Below, piece after piece: positions 33,431-43,899 of a stretch of DNA of 64,000 bases (the stretch's first letter is position 1; each line of letters starts with the position of its first letter). Position numbers and translations under genes: made by a program. Below the pieces are notes generated by a model. The model did not search any database and had not been told where the DNA came from. It was given only the letters and a program-made list of their open reading frames with translations. The stretch covers positions 682,001 through 746,000 of the forward strand of contig QLOH01000454.1 of the NCBI GenBank assembly GCA_026901365.1, given 5' to 3'. The DNA comes from Sesbania bispinosa (taxonomy: Eukaryota; Streptophyta; Magnoliopsida; Fabales; Fabaceae).

Positions 33431-34609
33431 TAAGTGTTTACACTCAATGGAATGTAATCACTCGTGTATGTCACTCTTTTTAGGCTTTTTCTATAATGAT
33501 ACTCTCTTGCCTCTTCTACTCGGTTGGAGGTTGATTAGAAGTTGCAAAGACCAACGTAAGTCTAAGTCTTAACCCTTACCCAAATAGAAGCGCACTAACA
33601 AAGAAAATACCTACTGGAAGAAGATTGGAAAAATCCTAAGACAAAACAAAAGAATTGATATGACAAACAAGAAAAGCTGGCACTCAAACAAGCTTATACA
33701 CAAGAGCAGACAACAAACAAGACAAGATGGAAGAAATTGCAAAGAGAATTGTTTTTGGTGATTTTTGAAAAAGAGTTGCCAAATTGTCGTTTTTAAGAAA
33801 ACAGCAAATACAACTCAATTACGGTATACAGGGAAATGAAACAGAAAATTACAGTAAAACTGTCACTGTATTGTTGGGATATCTCTTTGTTTTGAATTTT
33901 CTATTTTTCTGAATTTTTTTTGAATTTTTGACTCTTTTTGGGTGTCTTTTGACTTTTTCTTCCTTGTTGTTGACTTTTGCACCCTTTTTTGCTTTTTACA
34001 CCTCTTTTTCTATTTTTGGCACGTACGTACCTTTTGTATTTTTCTTGCCTTTTCTTTCTTTTTTTGTCTTTTTCCCCAACAAAAAATTACAGAAATTTGT
34101 ACACAATGAAAAGAAAATTAACTGTACCTACTGTAATATTTTTGGAATTTTCTGACAGTAAACTGGTCCAAGTGGCCCAGAAAAGCAAAAATAATGAATA
34201 AACTGATTTCTAAAAACTGGAAAAAACGTGATGGCAACTTGATTTCAAAAATGGCCAAAAAATTTGCTTAGCACTTCCTTGTTGATTATACAAAACTGGT
34301 ATGGTCACAGAAACGCGCTTGGTTCAATTTTAAGATTGGAATTAAATTTTGAAGGAAAATCAACAATTAGAATTTGTTGATCTTCTTCCAATACTATGAA
34401 CCAAAAAAAGATCCTATAGGTGAGCGTTTTGCACAATCAAACAGGGAAAGTCCAAGGTAGAGATAGCAGTCAATCCAAATTTGCAATCAGAATGCCAATC
34501 AAACAGACATAACAAGAGTAGGAAATTGAACAATACAAGAGCCCAAAAATGCGCATAAAATGGCAAAAATAAGAAGGAAAAATTGCGCAAAATAAATGGC
34601 AAGAAATTA
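33431..34609 (-). other. LARD interior, no recognised gene
   Basis: Non-coding interior. 33880-34090 is a T-rich stretch with TTTTGACTTTTTC-type words that makes spurious Phe/Leu-rich frames on the plus strand. No gag, protease or RT motif was found on either strand. Confidence 0.65.
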
Positions 34610-34895
34610 AAGGGGGAAACTGAAATTAAAAGGATGGGGAGGACAGAAATGTAAATGGCAGAAAGTAGAAGGGGATGACAGAAAGTAAAAGGATGGGAGA
34701 GCAGAAATGTAAAGGGGAAGCGGAAATTAAAAGGATGGGGAGGACTGAAAATAAATGACTGAAAGTAAAGGGGGAAGCGGAAATTAAAAGGATGGGGAGA
34801 GCAGAAATGTAAATGGCAGAATGTAAAGGGGAGAGCAGAAATTAAAAGGATGGGGAGAAGCGGAAATTAAATGGCGGAAAATTAAAAGCGGAAAG
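34610..34895 (-). repeat. purine-rich tandem array in the LARD interior
   Basis: Irregular repetition of modules GGAAATTAAAAGGATGGGGA, GCAGAAATGTAAATGGCAGAA and AGTAAAGGGGGAAGCG, with about five to six copies in 286 bp and unit lengths that vary from about 45 to 65 bp. Such arrays are common in the untranslated interior of large plant LTR elements. Confidence 0.8.
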
Positions 34896-35352
34896 TAAAG
34901 AGATGAATATGGGGGATGAACAATTAATGGTGAAGGGGAGAAAATGTAGGTGAACGATCTTTGGAAAAATGAAGGCAACAATGCCTCCTCTTACCACACT
35001 TCACCAACAAACAAGCAGTTTATAGCAATTAATTGTAGAAATCACTCAAGAACAAGTATGAGCAATTAAGAGGCATTTAAACAAACACCTAGGGGGTGGG
35101 AATTAGCGGCCCAAAACAGCCCCCAAACTAGCAAGAAATCAACCAAATCAATCAAGACAAACAAGTGCTGATAGCAGCAGAAAGGCACCTCGGGCCCGGG
35201 AAACAGTCCAAGTCCAAATTACAATTGAAAAGAGGGATGAAATTACACTAAATGAGTGAAAATTCTGCACTAAATAGGTGCAGTATGCAGCGCCCAAATA
35301 GCCCCCAAATGGCTCCAAATTTGCTCAAATTCAACAAGCTCTAATGACCAAT
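34896..35352 (-). other. LARD leader and primer binding site
   Basis: Non-coding leader. At 35335-35350 the minus strand reads TGGTCATTAGAGCTTG, a diverged form of the initiator tRNA-Met site TGGTATCAGAGC, two bases from the LTR end. Confidence 0.7.
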
Positions 35353-36271
35353 TGATAGCCGGATGGGTGTAGGATCTAGAATTGAGCAAAACCAATCGAT
35401 TTGAATTGAAAAACAAGCATTAAAATGCGAAAATTAGTGGCTGGGCAGCAGCTAATTTCACGCAAGAAAGTGAAGGAAAATGAGAGAAAATGAAAGAAAA
35501 AGTGGAGAGGAAGAAATGGGAAGGACGCCACTGAAGCAAAAGTCCACTTGCAGCAGATAAGTCCAATGCCAGACGCCACTAATTCAGGAGAATTAGATAA
35601 GTCTCAGTATGGTTTGAGCAACAACCACCAAGCCTCTCTCAACTCACAAAGGGAGGAGAAAATTGGGCATAATGCCTTTACTTCCAAATTCAATGTGTCT
35701 TACAAGAGGAGAGGACTCCTATTTATAGGAAAAGAGGGGGAGATGGGCGGATTTTTAGGGGCATAAAAAAGAAAGAAAATAAAAGGTGAGTGAAAACACT
35801 CCTAAGTGGGTTTTGAACCCATGACCCTCAAGGTTTATGGCTAAGCTAAGTCTTAAGCCAATAAACCTCTCAAAATGGCGCCCACTCATGTAGGAAAATA
35901 CAAGATGAGTCAAATTTCTATCCTATGTGGGAATAGAACCCATGACCTCCTAAGCCTTATAGCAAGGCAACCTACTAGCCAATAAACCCACTAAAAATAG
36001 CGCCCAAGTGGAATGAAATAAAAAGGAAAATACAAAAATAAAAAGAAAATACAAGAGAGTCCTAATTAAGGGTGGTCCATAGGACAAGGGTCCTATCCAG
36101 GGTCAAGGTGTCCTTCTGTAGGGTAGTGACCTTTATTTTGTAGGGTAGTGTCCCTTTATTTGTAGGACACTAGTTTCTCCAACTCTTCCTTGCTTGAATC
36201 TCAGGCTTGAAGTTGATGCATATCCTTCAGTGTAGGTCTTGCAGGTCCAAGCTTCTAGCAGAGTGCTATCA
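35353..36271 (-). repeat. 5' LTR of the LARD
   Basis: The 919-bp partner of 31705-32623, the same length and nearly identical. It carries the same two tRNA-like segments (about 35806-36004). Confidence 0.92.
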
Positions 36272-38031
36272 ATAAGAAAACTAGTAAAACAAGAGGAGTA
36301 TTTCTGATATCATATAGAAAATTTGAATAAATAAAATTTTCATTAATTGTTTAAAAGTGTACATGCATCTTTATTTATTTATATATATATATATATTACA
36401 ACAAATAAAAAATAATTTAAATTCAAATAAATTCAAATATAAAATACAATAATCTGAAAAGGTTGTTACGTCACTCTAATACACAAAAACACATAAATGT
36501 GTTAGTCATTATTATTCATTTTTAGCAACATTATATTATTGTCGATCAATTAATTTTAAAAAAATAAAAGAAAATGACGGGTTTCAACAACAATTTTGTA
36601 GGAATTTAATTTTTTTTTATGTTTACTAAAATTGTATTGTGAACATCATCACTTGAATACATAATTTTTATTAGTATTATTTTATTATGTTACCAGTTTG
36701 ACAAACCGCATAAATAAATTTATTTACTTTTATATTATTATTCTAGTGAAGCCATGGGCACAGATAATGACTTACCATGTCATTGCATGTGGTCACGACT
36801 TATACATTCTACATGTATCCTCTTCATTTGACTCTTTTGTTGAAATAATTGGTTAACATCCAAATCTTAAACATTGCAAGTTGCGACCCGACAAAGTTGT
36901 TCATATCTACGATCTTACTAAAATAATAAAAAAAAAGGTAAATTCATATCCAACTCATATATCAAATCAATAATTTAATAAAACTGATATATATTAAAAA
37001 ATATATTTTATATTTAAGTCATACTTAAACCCTACGATTTTCGTAAAAGTAATTTTAAAAGAAAGAAATTTTAAAAGAATAAACTGTTATGAGCCTGTTT
37101 GGGTGAAATTTCTGCCGAAGTACTTTTAAGTGAATAAAATAACATGAATCAAAGATGTCAAATGCATTTAACTTCTCCATAAGTTAAAATTAGTTACTTT
37201 TGGAGAAATTAAAATGAGAGAGCTTTTAGAATAGGTGGTTAGAAGGAGCTCATTTCCTAAATCATGCTAACTTCTTTGTTTGAATCCTCTCTTTCTGCTT
37301 TACACAAAATTGAACCATAAATTTATGTGGAATACAGGAGGAACGTCCTGGAAGAGTAAGCAAAGTTTTGCATGACTCTTGATATGAATCAAAACTTTCG
37401 GGTGGCTCTTTTTTTTATTTTTTATTTTTTTGATATGGTTAAGGTTTTGAACTCTTTTTCTGTATGTGACATCAACATCGATCTATGGTGTTGCTTGAAA
37501 TGGTGTTGGGATTTGATTTCCAAATTGTTCGAATTCCCAAAATGTTATGAGTAAAGGTCATTTCGAATTTACAGAAGAGGATGAAGTTACCTTGTTTCGA
37601 ATTGGATAACAAGTCTGTTAACTTAGAAAAATTCTTAAGTGAAGTTAATACAAAGACTTTAGAAATTCGAAGAAAAAGACATAATGTTTCTGGTATTCAG
37701 AGAGGTACAAAGGATAATTCTTTCAAACTCTAAATTCGAATTACATTAGTTCGAATACATGGAAAGATATTAGAAAGAAAACTATCCTAAATACCTAGAA
37801 CATTAGAAAGGAAACTATCCTAAAATCTAAAAGAGCCTTTAGCTCATGGTGCTCTGCCACTTTCTCTTCTTTCTCCTCGAAAAGCTCTATTAGAAGCTAC
37901 TCAGTGGTTAACTTGGGAGAGGGAAAGGAGAATATTGCTTCCAACCTGTTGAACAACCTTTACTAGAGGAAGAAGATCAGATCAGAATGGAAAGCTTTAA
38001 ATAAGTTCATTTATTAATTAAATAAAATGAT

Positions 38032-38161
38032 ATTTGGCTATTTTGTGCAATCTAAAAGAAAATACTCGAAGACAAAGGTTGGAGAAGCCAATGACTTTGG
38101 CTATTTTGTCAATCTCATAAAAAATGAAATCATTCTAGATCAGATTGCACAAAATAGCCAA
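38032..38161. repeat. perfect 21-bp inverted repeat with a third direct copy between
   Basis: TTTGGCTATTTTGTGCAATC (plus one base) at about 38032 returns as its exact reverse complement at about 38141. A direct partial copy, TTGGCTATTTTGTCAATCT, sits between them near 38098. It could form a hairpin with a loop of about 88 bases. Confidence 0.8.
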
Positions 38162-38449
38162 AGAGATTACCTTCTTCATATTTTCTGAAGAATTTTCTAA
38201 AAAGAAATTATAAGAAAAGAGAAAAGAAGGAAGAGTTGTGAGAAAGATGAAGAAGAATACTCCTATTTATAGGAGCAAAACAACTCAAGTGCCATTAATG
38301 AAACCATTTCTATGCCCAATAAGAAAAATCCTTATGGTAAAAATCAAATGGACGGTGGCCGGTGGTCTTTGTAACCTTTGAAAAGGCCAAATAAAATTAA
38401 ACATGTGGCACAAGGTAGTCAAAATCTCGAAACCATAAAGTCAAAATTC

Positions 38450-38640
38450 CAGAAAGAAGATTTCGAGAAATCAGAAGACCTCTTCGAGAAATCAGAAAGA
38501 AGATTTCGAGAAATCAGAAGACAAAGACTTCGAGAAATCAGAAAGAAGACCTCTTCGAGAAATCAGAAAGAAGACTTCAAGAAATCCAAAGACAGGATTT
38601 CGAGAAATCCGAACACAAGTTTTCGAAGAAACAGAAGTCA
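38450..38640 (+). repeat. short tandem array based on TTCGAGAAATCAGAA
   Basis: At least six copies of TTCGAGAAATCAGAA-like units, separated by AGAAGA or GACCTC spacers. Because the frame stays open it yields an Arg/Lys/Glu-rich peptide, but no gene context supports translation. Confidence 0.85.
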
Positions 38641-39697
38641 CAAGACACCAAAGGAGCAGTTAGAGGAAGTTACAAATGACAAAGACATGTGTCATTAAGT
38701 TAGTGGTTCATTTTGAAAAATGTAATTAGTTTTCTAGATAGCAGAGAACGTGGCAAGCATACACGCTGCCAACATAGATAGGTTGCTGATGTGTCAAACA
38801 TGCATTAGTTAGCCGTTAGGATTAGAAATCTATAAATAGGTAAACCCATAATGTAATAAGGGTTGGAAAATTCATTATACTCATATCCTTAAACACCTTC
38901 ACGTCCGATCACACTGCGACCAACAGGTTTACAAGGATTGACTGTATGTGATGATCCCATCCACTTTTATCTTTATGCAATTTGTTCTTTCAATTCATTT
39001 ACTTTCTGCAATTTACATTCAGTATTCTTCATTTCATGCACTTTTATCTCTTTGCTTTAAATTCTGTATTCTTTCAAACATTCTGAAACTGTGATTCTCT
39101 TTATTCTAAAGAAGTCAAGTGGAAACTTTAGAACTTTGATAAAATTCTGAATCAAGTAGTTCTAATTTCTTTCGAAAGAAAAGTTCTTTGTTAAAATTCT
39201 GAATCAACTTTCTGGAATCTATCATTTCTGGATTTTTCGAAAACATAGTAATTGATTTGGTGAAATTCTGTACCAATCAAACATTTTCACCCAGAAAATT
39301 GAACTTTGAAAAATCTATTTCAATAAATCAGAAACACCATAAACCTACTTTTTAAAAAGAGTCCCGTAAGAGGATCTGATTCTAATCCCCAGATTGTTCT
39401 TAGAATCAAAGTGATAAGTTTAATTTTCGAAATTAGATTTTTCACCATAAACAAATGGCTTCAAAGAAATCTTTGAATTTATAAGTGGTGTGTGGGCCAC
39501 TAAACGCTTTTGAAGAGATCATAATTTAATTATCAAGATATGATCATGGTAAAGTTTATAACAATTTTGTGCATATATATAAAAATCCTCCACATGAAAC
39601 ATCGAGGGCTGCAATTAACAGGATAAAAATGTGGGATAACTATTGAATAAAAATTTAAGATTGTAGTCAAATATAAATATAAATATATGTATTACAA

Positions 39698-39970
39698 GAG
39701 GAGGGTTCAAATTAAATTATACCAGTGTAAGTTACACCAAGTATTACACCGTTATAACTTTAGATTTAATGTGATTTTTAGTAATCCAACCGTTGAATTA
39801 TATTTATTCATCATCTTGATTATTTGTGTCAAATTTCATAAAATTTGAATACCAATAAAATGATAATCAAATGGTTACTTTCTTTACACATATTTCAAAT
39901 GTATATACAATGTTAATCTTGAGACATCTCAATAACATATCAAATAATTTTGAATTTTGGATTAATACAA

Positions 39971-40008
<38 letters not shown>

Positions 40009-40127
40009 CCTATATGATAGTAACTTTCAATCCAATGGTGAATTATTTAATACAATGATCTATTTTAAAGTTATTCAACAGTATAAGACTTGGTGTAATT
40101 TATATTGATGTAATTTGAACTCTCATC
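39698..40127. mobile_element. Mutator-like miniature element with perfect 9-bp TSD
   Basis: 430 bp. The left end, GAGGAGGGTTCAAATT, mirrors the right end (GATGAGAGTTCAAATT when reversed), and inverted similarity runs about 58 bp (TACACCAAGT on both arms). The duplication GTATTACAA is perfect (39689-39697 and 40128-40136). A (TA)n run at 39976-40006 lies inside. It is non-coding. Confidence 0.82.
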
Positions 40128-40136
40128 GTATTACAA

Positions 40137-42451
40137 ATTATGAAATCATTAAAATTTTAACTATTTATTTTCTGATTATTGATTATAATTTTGTATTTTA
40201 TCTTCTAAAGTATTGTACACGGCCGCTACTTTAGGAGAGGCAAATTCTATAAAAACCATACTAATAATGAACTCTAAAAATGAAATTAAATCAAAACTGC
40301 ACAAATAAAAAAGGACACTTCTAAGATGCACCAATATGAAAATTAGCGAATGTTCCACCAACACTAAGTTATGAAATAATTATCAATTGACTGAGAAATA
40401 ACTATGGATTAGCTATTTAACTTTTGGCCAATATCCATAATTAACTCATAGTTATTTTATAGTTAAAAGACTATATAATTTGAGTCTGTCTATGATGGAC
40501 CATGGTTCATGTGGTAAAAAATGTGAAAATATAGTAATTTAAAGTTTTAATCATCAATTTTAACGCTTATTTTATTAAAGATTGATATTGAATTTGTTTC
40601 TAGTTACTTTTATTAAATATTGATTGAAAAGAATAAAAACTCGAATCGATATTACTGTGCAATGTAAAAGTTTCTTCCTTCAACTTTAAATTGATATATA
40701 CTCACCAAAACTAGCATATGTTATATTGTAAATTGATATTTTCTCTTAAATTAAATTCAAATAGTCATATAAAAAATATTAATAAAAAATAAAATTATTC
40801 ATTTATATTTTATAACTAATAAAATGTAAGTTAGACTAGGTGGACCAATTTTAATTTATTTGGTCCACCCTAAAATCATGAATTGGTCCACCCTAAAATC
40901 ATCCTTATAATTTAGCTATCATCTAGCTACAAATTTCCATAACTATTCCATTACTAGTTCCTGACGAATTAACGGTATTCCAAACAAAACACTTTCCATG
41001 CCGATAGTGTGTATATGGATAAAGCCACAAAAGAATATAAAAATTGATAAAATGAATTCAAACAGCTTATGGTAATCATAAGTTCATAACACATTCTCGA
41101 ATCCATGTGGATGAAGGACCATCCAAACATCCAATGTGTCAGAATATATTAATGTTTTAAAAATTAAATTAGTGATTAAATCGGTGAAGTCACTACTATT
41201 TTACGGTTGGATGGTTTAATCATTATATATTTAATATACATTTTAAATATTACATAAAATTTTAAATAATAAAATAACAAAAAATATAAGAAATTAAGAT
41301 ATATAAAATTATAAATTAATATAAATAACTTTATTTTAAGTTTTATAATATAAAAAAATTAAAAAATAATTGATAAAATAATAGATATTTTTATTTGTAA
41401 TTCTTAAACATATGTCTTTATTTATTTTAAAATATTTTAGATTAAATAAAAGTTAAAAAAATAAATAATTGAAAATTAAAAAAAAATCAGTTCAATCGGT
41501 TTTCACTGATTCTTTATCGGTTCGACCGATTTTTTATCTGTTTTAACTGATTCTGAAGCACACCATTTTTCAGGGGTTAATGGACCAATTTCCGGTCAGA
41601 CTAGTGGAATCGCCGGATCGATTTTGAAAAGCATTGAATTTATATAACATCTCCTTCTAATCCAAAACTTTTGAATAATAAGTGTATATGGGTCGGTTTT
41701 CTTATTTAGTCCATATTTAGCTAATGTGAGACTTTGTCACTCAAACTTAAATTTCCCCTTTAATTACATTATTTATCACTTTCTCTCATCTAACTTTTGT
41801 TTCTATCTCTTCCCTTCCCTGCATTTTCCACACGATTACTTTATTGAATGTGAAAATTTTTCCTTACAAGAATCCTGAAAACCTAACTTCATCTTAATAA
41901 TAACTAGTAAATTTTCCACTACTTTGACCTGGACTTGTCCATCTATGTACCACCGTTAGATAAAAAATCATTCGTGATCTCTCTTTCATTCGATGAGTTG
42001 GTGACTGATAATAATAGAGATTCAGGGCTATCGTTTAGTCATCATGAATTTAATCCTTGCCCGTTGCCGCTCTCCATATATATTATTCTAAATAAAATAG
42101 GATTTCAGCGCTCTCAAATAAAAAATGAGTTAGTGTGTTTTCTATACTTCAAACCCAGGTTAAAATAGGGATGTATATATCTTAGTTGTAGCTAAAAACA
42201 ATATTTATCTGTAAAAAAAAATTCATACATATATAATTCGCCGGTAAATGTTTAGAAAATTATAGACCGGTACTATCCCATGCACCAAACTATAGCTAGC
42301 TAGAAATCCTCCCTAAAATCTATTTATAGAGTTCCACCTAGTCATTTACGACATTTTTACAAGATTAATGATTTGATAGATTCCACTTATACTTATCATT
42401 ATTATCTAAAGCTAAAATTGTTTATTTATTTTTCCCCCTTGATTTTGCTCG
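40137..42451. other. AT-rich region upstream of the CLE gene
   Basis: No gene recognised. 41160-41460 is very AT-rich. A direct repeat TTGGTCCACCCTAAAATCAT occurs near 40859 and 40883. The 78-codon frame at 41935-42168 has no known motif. The last few hundred bases presumably hold the CLE promoter. Confidence 0.5.
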
Positions 42452-42459
42452 TATATATA
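42452..42459 (+). promoter_or_regulatory. TATA box of the CLE gene
   Basis: TATATATA about 110 bp before the start codon. The transcript start would then fall near 42485, giving a leader of about 85 bases. Confidence 0.7.
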
Positions 42460-42568
42460 GTGCTTATAGTCACCTTCCAAACTACTCTAAACTCCTCAGA
42501 CTAATATCCAATTGCTCAATTAGCTTTCCACTTCATAGCACCTTGTTCAATTATTCAAGCTTCAAGGC

Positions 42569-42838
42569 ATGGCGAGTGCACCAGTAGGTCGAGCATCTAT
42601 ACTTGTTGTACTAATCATTTTCTCCACCTTCATCATGACCTCACAAGCTCGCAACCTGCAAGGCCACGAAAGTAATGTAGTTAGCCATCGCCTTTTTCAC
42701 AAATTAGTTTTTGACCTATCGAAGAATATACACACTGCTCGAGATGCTGATGTCCCTTACAAGGACGGAAATGAACATAGAATCTCACCAGGGGGACCAG
42801 ATCCTCAACATAATAACGCAATACCACCAAGAACGTAA
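42569..42838 (+). CDS. CLE peptide hormone precursor, nodulation-CLE-like (RIC/CLE-RS type)
   Basis: An 89-residue single-exon precursor. Residues 1-27 form a signal peptide (hydrophobic core ILVVLIIFSTFIM, likely cut after SQA), so the protein is secreted. A variable middle follows, then the CLE motif RISPGGPDPQHN at residues 71-82 and a short tail, NAIPPRT. CLE precursors are processed to 12-13-residue ligands, with hydroxylated and often arabinosylated prolines, that bind leucine-rich-repeat receptor kinases. The motif differs by one or two residues from the legume nodule-suppressing CLEs (R-L-A/S-P-G-G-P-D-P-Q-H-N), which act through the NARK/HAR1/SUNN receptor in autoregulation of nodulation. 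Isoleucine at position 2 is less usual. The closest Arabidopsis CLE1-7 motifs end in HH, not HN. A nitrate- or rhizobium-induced role is inference. Confidence 0.9.
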   Translation: MASAPVGRASILVVLIIFSTFIMTSQARNLQGHESNVVSHRLFHKLVFDLSKNIHTARDADVPYKDGNEHRISPGGPDPQHNNAIPPRT

Positions 42839-42894
42839 CTTTGTTTGGAGTATCTTTAATTTTTCCCCCCTGTTTAAACTTTGTAGTATCTTCA

Positions 42895-42900
42895 AATAAA
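42895..42900 (+). terminator. polyadenylation signal of the CLE gene
   Basis: AATAAA lies 57 bases after the stop codon, within an AT-rich 3' region. Confidence 0.65.
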
Positions 42901-43899
42901 TTCCTCTACTTGCTTTCAAGCATATGGAGTACCGGTGTTCTGGAGCATATGTAGGTGGACTGTCGATCGTTTTTCTTGTTTAATTTTGTTATCAGCAGAA
43001 GTGGTATATATCTCTGCTTCTCCTGTTTCTATGTTCTTTCCTCCTTTTTGTTCGTTCTGTAATTTTTCTGGTGTTAATGTAGTTGATGAAGAGCCTATTT
43101 GTGAGAATTTTGTCACGTAGTATTCTTCCTAGCAATAATATATGATATTTCGCTTTCCTTAGTTATTTATTTATGTGTGGCACAATATTTTATTCTAGTT
43201 ACAATTCTTTAATTAATAATCTGCGTGGATATTATATGTTTCTTCCCTCCTGCAGCACAATTCATTCTCAAGCATATACTCAGTGCAGAAGAATATATAT
43301 AATTAAAGAGGCTGATTCGATCTTATCCTGTGTTTCCTGATAGCTTATGTGTCTAGTAATATAAGCGAAAGATTAGTATTCGCATGTAATGGGATATTTG
43401 ATAGAGTTTATTTTATCTCATGGGGTGGTTATAGGGTGGAATACCGATATTCCAACTTTTTTTATATGAATGATCTGTAATTTTACTGATTGATAAAACT
43501 TTTGTATTTTGCTGATTGGGGCCTCATTTTTTTCTTCTTCAAGTTGTACACGTGACCATTTGTCTAAACGCATAACCGGGCACCATTTTCGATTGCCACT
43601 AGACCATTTAGTATATGCATAGCAAAGTTAATGTGACAGTGAAATGTTTCTCAGATAGTTTTCTAAGATCCACTTTGATCTTTTTGTCACCCTCCTCCTT
43701 GCAACCACTTGAAGTACCTTTCCCCTCCCTTAGAGCCATAACCCAAGACCGATATTCTCCACCAGGATGCCATTTCTGCTGCGTCCTCAATTACCATCCA
43801 ATCATGCCCAACACAATGTCCTCAATCAACACCTCCGAACTAGGCTAATTAACCATTTTTGGCATTGGTCTTCCAATCATGCTCAACACTTGTCTCTAT
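42901..43899. other. downstream flank of the CLE gene, no supported gene
   Basis: AT-rich to about 43600. 43600-43860 is more balanced in composition and has short open frames on both strands (for example 43615-43848 plus and 43608-43790 minus), suggesting an old coding or transposon fragment that I cannot identify. The solo LTR that follows splits this block, which appears to resume at 46090. Confidence 0.5.

Larger units (their letters stand above)
31705..36271 (-). mobile_element. complete non-autonomous LTR retrotransposon (LARD), recent
   Basis: Two 919-bp LTRs (31705-32623 and 35353-36271) begin TGATAGCCGGATG and end GAGTGCTATCA. The flanks ACAAG and ATAAG form a 5-bp duplication with one change. 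A PPT (32624-32637) and PBS (35335-35350) set it on the minus strand. The 2.7-kb interior lacks recognisable gag or RT domains. It holds one 269-codon ORF next to the PPT and a purine-rich tandem array. By eye the LTRs differ at about a dozen positions, so insertion was fairly recent. The pol-like end at the PPT suggests descent from Ty3/gypsy. Confidence 0.9.
36272..39688. other. unassigned intergenic and repeat-derived DNA
   Basis: 36272-37080 is AT-rich with a (TA)n run near 36383. 37560-38250 has many TTCGAA/TCGAAT words. 38690-38950 looks like an LTR or promoter, with CTATAAATAGG at about 38831 followed by a transcribed-leader-like stretch, but no LTR ends were found. A 106-codon frame at 38378-38698 is only the product of a short tandem repeat. 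No supported gene. Confidence 0.5.

Noticed and set aside
33928..34201. Phe-rich plus-strand ORFs as membrane proteins
   Set aside because: They come from a T-rich stretch in the LARD interior, opposite to the element's sense strand.
38378..38698. 106-codon Arg/Lys-rich ORF as a nuclear protein
   Set aside because: It is translation of a 15-bp-based tandem repeat with no promoter or homology evidence.
43608..43848. Overlapping small ORFs downstream of the CLE gene as a second host gene
   Set aside because: No recognisable domain, no start context, and the block is split by a solo LTR.
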